Assembly (NCBI GenBank): GCA_947623455.1 | Contig: OX392545.1 | Location: 23,051,501 to 23,115,500 of the forward strand | Origin: Mimachlamys varia | Lineage: Eukaryota; Mollusca; Bivalvia; Pectinida; Pectinidae | Length of the DNA: 64,000 nt | Direction: 5' to 3' | Shown here: positions 47,250-56,657 of the stretch, piece after piece | How positions within the stretch are numbered: the first letter of the stretch is position 1 | Layout: the number at the start of each line of letters is the position of its first letter | Translations under genes and position numbers: made by a program | The notes under the pieces: model-generated | The model's input: the letters and a program-made list of their open reading frames with translations, nothing else | What the model was told of the DNA's origin: nothing | The model's database searches: none

Positions 47250-47446
47250 AAAGGCGTTCCGACATTCTACTACTAGCCCTCCACCTCTGGGTTGCGAGTT
47301 CGAATCCCATGTGGGGCAGTTGCCAGGTACTGACCATCGGTAGGTGTTTTTTTTTTCGGGCACTCCGGTTTTCCTCTACCTCCAAAACCTGGTATGTTCT
47401 TAAATGACCCTGGATGTTAAAAGGACGTAAAACAAAAATAAATCAA
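47250..47446 (+). mobile_element. tRNA-derived SINE, 5' truncated
   Basis: Begins within the head (gttccgacattctactacta), keeps a perfect B box ggttgcgagttcgaatccc, then ggggcagttgccaggtactg, tttcctctacctccaaaacc and the tail aggacgtaaaacaaaaataa. Confidence 0.8.
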
Positions 47447-47477
47447 AAACTAAAGCAGGAAAACTTAAAGGGTCTGT

Positions 47478-47567
47478 AACTCATTCACCCCTGAAATTTC
47501 ATAATGAGCTATTCCGTCCTTTAAATTGGAAGCTAGATTTCAAACGTGACTTTAGCGGTGAATGAGT
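47478..47567 (-). repeat. 85-bp foldback element, copy 12
   Basis: aactcattcacccctgaaat ... gactttagcggtgaatgagt; 30 bp after the SINE tail. Confidence 0.8.
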
Positions 47568-48389
47568 GAGGTCTTTTTTCTCCAGAAATTTGTATGAAAA
47601 TTAAATCTCCGCGAATATATCCATATGCGAACATAAAAGCATATTAAAACTAGCGTAGTGGTATACCATGTCAGCATTTAAGCATCACTTATTATTAAGT
47701 GTTTTGACTCTATCCATGGTCAGTCAGTGTTTGAGACATGTCTATATACCACTATAGAAAATTAAACAAGAATGCCACAATTTATTACAGTGAAATATCT
47801 TCATAGATTGGAATAATGCGATAATGGTATCTTAACAAAACGAAAATGCTTTCAGTAGGAGAAACGGTATAACAATTTCCACAGATTAGGTGGAAATTAC
47901 ACTCGGAAATGTCTACTTTAAACATGTTTTATTTCAGTTTGGGGCAACACGACTATCATTTTGTTCTCCATGCACTGATTATAATGTTTTAAATTGATTT
48001 GTATTAATTTAACATTTATGTTATCCTATTTTCATTTTAATAAATCGTTTTCTAAACTTTTATTTCAGATTGGAAAACATGCAATTATTTTTCTCTTCTT
48101 TTTTTCCACTTTTAAAATGTATTTATGTTTCATTTATTACAGTTAATGCTATAAAATAATATAAAACAAATTTTCATACTCATTTTACTTTTTTTCCTTT
48201 CAGATTGAATTAATAACTATCTATGTTAATTACTATTTCAGAATTTTTGGTTAATTATATTATGACAATACATTTTTTTCAGAATCAATTATCTTAATTT
48301 ACATGAAAATGTTTTGTTTCCGAAAATATTATTTATCTTCCTCCTTTAAACAAATAATGCATTGATGGTTATGATCTGTTTTCCTCCAG

Positions 48390-49025
48390 GAAACTGCTCA
48401 AAAAGAGTCGGAACAGAAAACGACAGAAGAGGAAGTTGATATAGATTTAGAAGACCCAGAAACAGCGCAGGCTGCTCTGAAAATCCAGGCCGGATTCCGA
48501 GGCTACAAAACAAGAAAGGAAGTGAAAGAAAGTCTACAGACGGAAGGGGAGAAGACTGAGGGAGACAAACCATCTGAAGAAACAAAGGAACAAACAGAGG
48601 AAGCAAAACCAGAACAGGCACAGACAGAGGACACCAAAGAGGGCCCTGTTGACATTGATCTAAATGATCCTGAAGTGGCCAAAGCTGCAACTAAGATCCA
48701 AGCTGGGTTCAAAGGTTACAAGGTCAGGAAGGACATGAAGGGTGACAAGGAAGGAGATGGTAAAGAAACCACAGAGGAGGCCCCTGCTCCACCAGGAAAT
48801 GAATCGGAGTCTAAGGAAGATGCCCCAGCACCTACGACAGAACAAGCCCCTGCGCCGACGGAAGAGGCCCCTGCACCAACAGAGCAAGCCCCTGCGCCGA
48901 CAGAACAGGCCCCTGCACCAACAGAACAGGCCCCTGCGCCAACAGAACAAGCCCCCGCGCCTACAGAACAGGCACCCGCGCCGACGGAAGAGGCCCCTAA
49001 GGAAGGTGAGGATTTGTCAGTGTAG
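48390..49025 (+). CDS. SPA17: Terminal exon with two IQ modules and APAPTEQ repeat tail - C-terminus C
   Basis: Acceptor tttcctccag, phase 0, 211 codons then TAG. Module one: EEEVDIDLEDPETAQAALKIQ in two parts, then AGFRGYKTRKEVKES. A Glu/Gln/Lys linker follows, then module two: VDIDLNDPEVAKAATKIQ and AGFKGYKVRKDMKGD. The last 75 residues are a 7-residue APAPTEQ/APAPTEE repeat, about nine copies. Both IQ motifs are of the 5'-subfamily type (GF-R/K-GYK), unlike the cluster just before. A possible donor at 49004 (GAAG|GTGAGG) could extend the gene further, but I see no downstream exon. Confidence 0.87.
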   Translation, partial: ETAQKESEQKTTEEEVDIDLEDPETAQAALKIQAGFRGYKTRKEVKESLQTEGEKTEGDKPSEETKEQTEEAKPEQAQTEDTKEGPVDIDLNDPEVAKAATKIQAGFKGYKVRKDMKGDKEGDGKETTEEAPAPPGNESESKEDAPAPTTEQAPAPTEEAPAPTEQAPAPTEQAPAPTEQAPAPTEQAPAPTEQAPAPTEEAPKEGEDLSV

Positions 49026-49993
49026 AATCTTTCTTTAGGATATCTTCGTCTCATCATAACTATTTTGTATAAAAAAACACAAAAAAGTTCATATACCCTC
49101 TTGAGGAGTCTTTCATTCTTTAAGATAAAATATAAAAATTATCATTTTAGTGAAAATGGTCAAAAAAAATCTGGATTCATAACATAAAGATTAGGGAAAA
49201 TTCACAGAATGCCACCATTGGTTTCTCACTGTGATAATGGTACATATGTTCCTTTATCTATTCCTGGTTTAATTCCTTGTATTGTGTTGTATTACCTAGT
49301 AAGCTTCTTATTAATGAGTCTATATGGGACCTGAAGTTCTAGTTTCTGAACTGGAAGATATAAAACTTATATCATCTTTTCTCCTACCTCCGTACTCTAG
49401 ATAATGTAAAACTGATATTTTACATTTCAACTAGGAACGTAATTTTTTGGTGGGAATATCATATTGAATAACAACAATAGCAATTCATGAAATTTAAAAT
49501 TAGATCAGGACTATTGTGGTTAAGGTTTTCTTGTTTTCTTGTAAAATTTCTGATTTTGAATGATAGAAATCGTTTTTAATCACTTGCCTTATGCAAAAGT
49601 TATTAAAACATGTAGATGTCTACTTGGATATCAAATTGTTGTAGTTTCCAGTTGTTTCCCTAAGTGACCATGTATATTATGTAAAGAGATTGGAGAAAAT
49701 ATTACAAATTGGTCCTAGTATTTAGATTTAGAACGTATTGATAGCATTTTATACTTTCTTTCATTAAGTTCGATGTTCTCTCTGTTTACTTGCAGATTAA
49801 ATCGTGAATTAAATTGAAGATCAAGTACAAGTTTTAAGAAACGACATTATGAATTGATTTTGCGTAAATGGCATTTCCGTAAGAAATGCAGTGCATGCCC
49901 ATTGGTTAGTGTGTTTGGCAGAGAGTGTTCTTTGTGACTTGTGAGCCTGAAAAGTGTCAAATAATTTCTAGAAATTTGTCCAAATTAACGAAA

Positions 49994-49999
49994 AATAAA
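49994..49999 (+). promoter_or_regulatory. Possible poly(A) signal AATAAA for terminal exon C
   Basis: AATAAA lies about 970 bp after the stop of the last exon. It is a candidate only, since the hexamer is frequent in AT-rich DNA. Confidence 0.25.
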
Positions 50000-50258
50000 C
50001 CTGATGTGTCCCTATACTTATTCAAGTTGATAGACATGATATTGTGTGAAGGATGATTTTGGATGTTTAGAGTACAATTATGACATATAAAAAACAGTGG
50101 TTTTACACTTCACGTTATATAAAGTGGATAAGTATCGAATCAAAAGCAAAAAAAAAGTACATTTTCCCCCCTTTTTTGTGAATTACAAAACATGAATTAT
50201 TACTGTAGGATAAATTTAACTTTCTAATTGCACTGATTTTCCATTTATTTTTTAATTG

Positions 50259-50435
50259 AGTTATCCCGCTTTAACTCTTTATGAGACTTTCATCTCTCCT
50301 TAGTTATCCCCCTTTAACTCTTTATGAGACTATTATTTATCCTTAGTTATTCCCCTTTAACTCTTTATGAGACTATCAATTATCATTAGTTATCCCCCTT
50401 TAACTCTTTACCTGACTATCATTTATCCTTAGTCT
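50259..50435. repeat. 43-bp tandem repeat, 4 copies
   Basis: Unit agttatccccctttaactct followed by ttatgagactatcatttatcctt. Confidence 0.88.
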
Positions 50436-50594
50436 TCCAAACATGCCACATATATCAACTTTCTGGATAAAATATTCCACTGAATTTACTAAGGAAAAAT
50501 CCAATAGCCTGGTCAATAGAACTGAGTAAACTGGATAAGTCTTGTTGGTTATTGTTACTCTTGAATCAGGTTTTTTATCTGTTGAATCTGTTCT

Positions 50595-50671
50595 AGCTCT
50601 TTCACCCCAAATGAGCTATTCTGAACTTTAGATTGGAAGAGTTCGAATGTGTCTTTGGGGTTTAATGAGTT
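50595..50671 (-). repeat. 85-bp foldback element, copy 13 (degenerate)
   Basis: gctctttcaccccaaatgag ... gtctttggggtttaatgagtt; about 10 bp shorter than the family. Confidence 0.65.
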
Positions 50672-51608
50672 GATGATATGCTGAAGGTTTAGACACAAGC
50701 ACAGATTTACCACAGGTGAAGTTATATGTTATAGACTGTAAATGACATCCTCTGGAGTTTATATGGTTTATATGTAAGGCGTGCATAATGTGTGATCAGG
50801 GTTCTGGCACCAACGAAACACGATATAAATGTTTATGTTGAAAGTGTATATTAATGCAGCACCCTGTGTAGTGTGTACATAGTGTAGTTTATATTGGCAC
50901 TTTAGATACATAATCTGATATTATCAAACCCATCATATGGCAAGTAAGCTCTTTTCACTTCAAACATATCAGAACAAAATTGTCCCTCTTTTGTACCTTC
51001 ACGGATATTACATAAATTGTGAAGTTATTCAATAATGTTTCAAAAAAACAGGAATGCAGATTATATCTGATGATTACAATAGGAATTTCATTTCATTATT
51101 ACAAACCATGACATTATATAATACAATTTCAGTTACATAAAACTTACATGTAATCTTAATTCCAAGACAAGAACAGTGATATCCAATTAATATGTTCTTC
51201 TTTTTTCTGCTCATCATTTAATTTTTTTTTTATTAATTTATTAACTTCAATTAATATATAACCCCCATTCACATCAAGTGCTTTCTACAGTGTACCTTGC
51301 CAGTCACCACTACTAACTTGTGTGTGATATAATATCTGTTACACTTTTTGGTAACATTTAGACGCACATCTTTGTCCTACTAAACCCTTCTTATCTTTCC
51401 TGATCTCTCTGTTCTAACAATTCTTTGGAAACTATAATATAAACAAGTTATAATCCTGTTTAGTTGAGTTTCATTTGTTATAGAGATATACTTTAAAGAA
51501 AGCCTTAAAGTATATATAAATAATATACTTTCTTATAGGGTTAACAAATGCAGTGTTGTATAAGTCTGTATGATTTTTTTTACATGTTTAGATAAATTCA
51601 AAACTAAC

Positions 51609-52022
51609 ATTAAATATTTTAATTGAACTGAACTGTTTGTGACAGGTGCATGTTTTTTTTTCTAATTTTCAGAGGTTTTAAAAAAAGTATTAATATCCTC
51701 ATTTCTCTTCCTGCAATACTAAGTTAAGAAATATTTTCAACCATTTAATAGTAACATCATTTTTAGCAAAGTAAATCGTCTTTAAAATAATATAATACTT
51801 ATAAAAATAATTCAAAAACTTGCGTTAAAAAATTTAATTGAACTGAATTTTTTGTAGCATGTTCGTTGTAATTATTAAATAAATTCATATTTTGCTTGAA
51901 AATTATTCATGTTTCCATTTTTTATTTTTTTTTATTTTTAAATATTTTCAACCATTTTATGGTAACTTCATTTTTGCCAAGTAAAAAGTCTTTAAAATGA
52001 TATAAAATGAGTTATAAAAACA
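51609..52022. repeat. About 210-bp diverged tandem duplication
   Basis: taattgaactgaa recurs 214 bp later, and aaatattttcaaccatt with gtaac.tcatttttngcaaagt recurs 209 bp later. AT-rich and diverged. Confidence 0.6.
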
Positions 52023-53092
52023 TGCTTTCAGTTGTATTCAATAGGCTTTGTCCTCTCGATTTCTGATATTTTTAATGTACTAATAGTGTTTGAGTTTAAG
52101 ATAATCTACTCTCCGTATTTTTAGTTCGTCTAGTTGCTCCATCGTACATGACTGTCTTTATAACCTTTGATCAAAGACAAGACTAACATTGTTGGATCTT
52201 TAAAAAGACAAATGCAATAAAAAGAACTCGGATTATCTGAAGCTTACAAAGATTGTTTTGGTCACACAAGGTCAATTTGTTAGAATTCTTAATAGCTGAC
52301 ATCAGTTGAGAGCAAACTATTGACAGCAAAATCATATAAAAAGCAATTTGCAGGAAAATTTAAGAAAAGAATGAGTATGTTTGTTTGAGATGTAAAATTT
52401 ACATTCGTTATGTAATAGTGTTAGAATTTCCAGTATATTACTATTGTGCCCTTATTGATGGTCTTTCAATAACTTCAGTTTTATGTATTTTATTTAAGAA
52501 TGTGATATGTTTGTATATTATTCCACATATTGGTATGTGATAAATATTTCTATTATTCCATTTTTGTTCGTTTAGTCTTAATATAGATATTTTGATTTTT
52601 GAAAAATATTTACATTTGAATGAAGAAACTTTTGTTCAAAGGCTTTGAAAATTGCATCCCAAATTTTATATCATATTCTTTTCACCTACAAAGTCTTAAT
52701 ATGAAACCAAATATTGATCCAGTTTTGATATATATAGTAGGCTGTTTATCCATATATTACTTTTTCGCGTTATATTCTGCCTTTAGAGCGGCCACAGGTT
52801 GGCTTGTTAATAGATATCAAATCCCTTATGCAATTTTTTATCAAATTTTAAGTAGTATACCAACAAATTAACATTCCGATTTTATGTTGTACAATTGTTT
52901 AAAATTTATATTAACATATCTCAGTATACAAAAACGTTCCAGTATTTATTAGACTATTTATTTGTATGAATTATTTGCAATTGAAAGAGACATGTCTTTT
53001 TCATTTACCTAATAAAATGAAATTCAAACTAAACAAGGCTTCTTTTTTTTCTATGCTTTCCTACTTTATCTTTCTAGATTTGTGGTTGTGAA

Positions 53093-53566
53093 TACTGTAA
53101 ACCAACTTATGTTCGTGGCGATTAAAGGCCCAATATACGTAACTTCAGGAATTATTTTGTAATTCTGAACAATTCTGAAAAATATTCAGTTGAAAACCAT
53201 GCAAAAATAAGCCAAAACGAAGTAAACCTGAGCGGTAACTAACAAGAAACTCTTGACAGAAAAACCTAAAGAATTAAAAATAATTCAGTTTGGGCCCACT
53301 TCAACAACAAGCCGAAGGTAGAAGACTGTTCAAAATGGACGCGTGTTTACAAACACCGAGTTTCAACTGCTGTCATACCGGTTACCGCGTAAGAATTCAT
53401 CTTTGATATTGCTGATATCAGTTATCTTAACTAAATCTATAATAATAAAAAGTGATTAGGCTTGATTTTCGCTTCAGGTTTTGCCAAAAATAACGTATAT
53501 TGGGCCTTTAATTTTCGCGAATTTTCATCAGTCGCGAAATACGCGAAAATAAGTTGGTTTATAGTA
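53093..53566. mobile_element. Inverted-repeat element interrupted by a TTAA element
   Basis: Ends TACTGTAAACCAACTTAT and AAGTTGGTTTATAGTA are inverted repeats. Inside the right end are cgcgaa words as at 6359-6590, which has the same right end. The 390-bp TTAA element lies inside. Confidence 0.5.
53122..53511 (+). mobile_element. TTAA-flanked non-autonomous transposon, copy 2
   Basis: TTAA at 53122-53125 and 53508-53511. TIRs AAGGCCCAATATACGTAAC and ATAACGTATATTGGGCCTT. Colinear with 21137-21531, sharing gagcggtaactaacaagaaa, ctcttgacagaaaaa and gcccacttcaacaacaa. Confidence 0.8.
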
Positions 53567-54800
53567 GTGTCGCCTGGATTTCTGTAACATCGGGTGACAC
53601 CAATTACCTCCTCTTTTAATATTGGAAGAGAATGTAACTCACACAATTTCCAATAATTGGAGTTACACAAGTGTTAGTCCTACGTTAAATCTTGTATAGC
53701 AACTTGGGTATAATGCACCTGAAGTCACTCATATTCCGTTTAAATTTATTTAGTAGTTTAATCGATTTTGAGTTTGGATTATGGTTTTGTTGACGCTTTG
53801 GTATTCTCTGATTTGTTTTAGTAGAAAATCGTATGAACATTTATTTAATTTATTTACATATTTCAAGCTTAAGTGTGCTAATCTACACTGTCGATACTAA
53901 CAAAACTGTAAATAATTCGTCACCAAAAAATAACGTGCGAAATATGTGTGACTTAATGGATTCACTGTGCCAAGCTTCATTATCATGATTATGTATTTGA
54001 CAGAGTAAGATAGATTTTGATTTTAATTGGGCCATCGTTCCATGTCTGATTTGCGTAGTTAATTGTTCAAAATTTATCTGAAAATTGATAATAATTCATC
54101 ATTTTGAATATTTAAGATGTATGGATTATATTTCAAATATTAGCTTTTATCTTCACTTGTACAACCTAAAAACTGCGTTCGAATACCTCGGACATAATGT
54201 TTAAATTGAAAACAAGTATCATTAGATTCCAAATAACTTCCCCGGGATTATAATGGAGATAACTTAATTAGTGATTACATGAATGAAGCGTGGTACAATG
54301 CGTATCTGGTGTGACAGACATTTACTGCTTTTCACAATGATCTGCGATAGTCAACCTTTACCTCTTGCTTATTACCTTTTAATTCAAATCGGATTAGACT
54401 TTATTTCTCTCATATCTCGCCATGCTGGATAGAGTTTGCCCATGTAAGAAAGCTATGTAAGAAAAATCTATCTTACATAGCATATCACGCGATGTGACGT
54501 CACAATGGCTCAACAATGACGTGACGTCACGAATACGGTAAACTCTGATGCCGGAAAGAGAAAACGACGGCGTGATGAAATTGAAACCTTTCACAAAATG
54601 TTAACCATAAACGCCAGAAAGGTGAGATTTAATTTTATGAGCAAACTTCGTTTGCAAATATAGGGTATGCTTAATCTCGCTGTCTAATTTGTTTTCGTCA
54701 AAAAAGCCCAAGGAAAAAGTTGAAATTTTCAAAATGGTAGCCAGTGAAAATGTATTTTCATGGTTTTTGAGCTTATTTGGGTAGTTGATATGAGAGAAAA

Positions 54801-54955
54801 AGACTCTTTCATTATGTGTGTATGTAGGATAGGGATATTCCACCCTCGGGATCACAAAATGTGGTAAAACCCTCGGCAAGCCTCGGGTTTCACCACATTT
54901 TGTGACCCCTCGGGTGGAATATCCCTATCCTACATACACGCATATGAAAGAGTCT
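54801..54955. repeat. 155-bp near-perfect hairpin
   Basis: Left arm agactctttcattatgtgtg, tatgtaggatagggatattc, caccctcggg..cacaaaatgtgg; the right arm mirrors it and ends catatgaaagagtct. Arms of about 75 bp with few mismatches and a very short loop (cggcaagcctcg). Located beside the repeats at 54979. Confidence 0.9.
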
Positions 54956-54978
54956 TATAATCTTAATGCATTTGGCAA

Positions 54979-56125
54979 AGATGACTCGGTTCTCATTTTG
55001 AGGACGTGATGTTTACTTGGATGTGACCAAGTTATACATGGCGTGTGTCATCGACGAAGCAGAAGACGCTTTTCTATGTTAATATTTTGCCTCTTGATTA
55101 ATTGATTTCGAGTTAAGGTTTTGTTGACGCTTTGGTTTTCTCTATTATTCACATAGAAAAGTGTATGTAGTTTCCAACAACTTATAAAACTACAAATTTC
55201 TAACACTTTATAAAACATTTTATAAATATGATTTTATATGCAAATATTTCGTGTTAATAATTACCAAAGCTTCAAATAAACCACAATCTGGAACTGAAAA
55301 TCGATTATATTAATAAAGGAAATATTAACATGGAGAACCTTGTACAACATGCAAGAGAATCAGACCAGGTGTTCCCGACGAATGAGCGTCTTTTGCTTCG
55401 TCGACGACACCCACCATGTACATATTGGTCAGATCCCAGTAAACGTCAAGTCCTCAAAGTGAGAACCGAGTCATAAATCTCAATTACAACAAAAATCACA
55501 CTAGTGAGTATATTCAAAACGTACATTTTCATAGCTTGCAATTACATTATTCTGCATTTCAAAAAAGTCAAACACTTGTCTATCACAGGGTTTCCAGTAT
55601 AACAAAATATTTTCCAACCTGTTGACCACCATACTGACGGGTTTAAAAAAAACAACATAATTTTGAGACACTGGTACTTCACATAGCTGCATCAGCCAGA
55701 ATAAAATTCAAACGAGCATCTACAGGAGTTTGGATTTCTATGAAAAAAAATACCAGCCATTTTGTATTTCCTTGTAAATCACAATACACCTTCGATGATA
55801 AAAGTTCTAGACCCATTAAGAAAATCAGAGAATACCAAAGCGACAACAAAGCCATAACCCGAACTAAAAACCGATTAAACTAGAGGCAAAATAGGAACAA
55901 TGGAAATATTCACATGGAGACTCTCGTAAAAGCACAAGAGAATAAGACCAGGTGTTCCGGAAGAGTAAGCGTCTTCTGCTTCATCGACGACACCCGCCAT
56001 GGTCAAATTCTGGTCACATCCAAGTAAGCATCAATCCTCAAAATGAGAACCGAGTCATCGTTGTCAATCACAACAAGTAAGCACACTAATAAGCAAACTC
56101 AAAAACGTCCATCTTCATATCACAC
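54979..56125. repeat. About 250-bp repeat: one inverted and two direct copies
   Basis: Copy A (minus) 54979-55153; copies B and C (plus) 55262-55545 and 55832-56125. Shared: ggtgttcc..gaatgagcgtctt, cgacgacacccnccatg, gtcctcaaagtgagaaccga, and accaaagcgncaacaaa. A partial minus copy lies at 53757-53830 (tttgttgacgctttggtatt). Probably pieces of a larger transposon; no coding sequence seen. Confidence 0.65.
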
Positions 56126-56657
56126 AAAGATACTTTTGTAAGCAAGATATAAACACACTGATGATGGTTTCGTCAATTGTAGTCAAGTAAAACGAATATG
56201 TTCATAAACTGCATGTACCAGTATATCAATGGAGACAAAGGATCGTGTCATTCGCTCCCAGCTATGGAGGACGATATGTGGTATATCCTCACGATTATTG
56301 GATGGTTTTGTCTTAGAATAATAGGAAATGTTATTACTACTGGCATATCTTTCACCTACCACGTCAGAATTTTAAAGTACCACATACTTCTGTGATTATG
56401 TTTGAATACAAATTCGAAAATGACACATTTGTTTCTTTTCTGAAAATAACACTTTTACATCAAATTTATTTATGGAATTGGTATTATTGTATCGTTATGA
56501 TGTCAAAAATAAATCCTAGTTTACACCTTAAAAGTATTATATTAAGTAAGCTTTAGAATCTACAATTCAGAAAAATACAACAAAACATAGTTTTAACAAT
56601 TATCAATTTAAAGACCATGAAAACAAATCTGGCATTGTCAATCTGGTTAAAATAATG

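Larger units (their letters stand above)
44553..48389 (+). other. Intron, no gene seen
   Basis: 3.8 kb AT-rich intron between the module cluster and the last exon. It holds a 5'-truncated SINE and two foldback copies. Open frames up to about 78 codons show no motif. Confidence 0.6.
4174..49025 (+). other. SPA17: Gene model: Sp17-like protein with expanded IQ-motif array (5' end outside window)
   Basis: Twenty coding exons on one strand, each bounded by AG/GT and joined in compatible phase, make one gene. The first visible exon carries the Sp17 signature MEDRFYNNDAF; later exons carry 19 IQ motifs (IQxxx[RK]Gxxx[RK] type). Known Sp17 proteins have an N-terminal RIIa domain that docks A-kinase anchoring helices and one C-terminal IQ motif that binds calmodulin, in sperm flagella and other cilia. 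The RIIa exon is not found in 1-4173 and is probably upstream. Three exons contain stops, so several 3' ends are likely. The visible exons, skipping the two internal terminal exons, total 3140 nt. An alternative is that downstream modules belong to separate neighbouring genes, but I see no internal start exon or promoter that would divide them. Confidence 0.75.
49026..56657. other. Downstream region, no gene supported
   Basis: Presumed 3' UTR then intergenic AT-rich DNA. Open frames at 52620-52871 and 56198-56395 (83 and 65 codons) show no homology I recognise, no exon-type composition and no repeats of the upstream modules. Repeats are listed separately. Confidence 0.55.

Noticed and set aside
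48346..49057. Antisense open frames over the last exon (Cys/Arg/Trp-rich or Val/Gly/Ala-rich)
   Set aside because: Complement of the APAPTEQ and Glu/Lys repeats; the sense frame has the IQ domains, acceptor and stop.
52620..52871. 83-residue open frame with a hydrophobic stretch
   Set aside because: Composition follows the AT-rich background; no promoter, splice sites, or similarity recognised.
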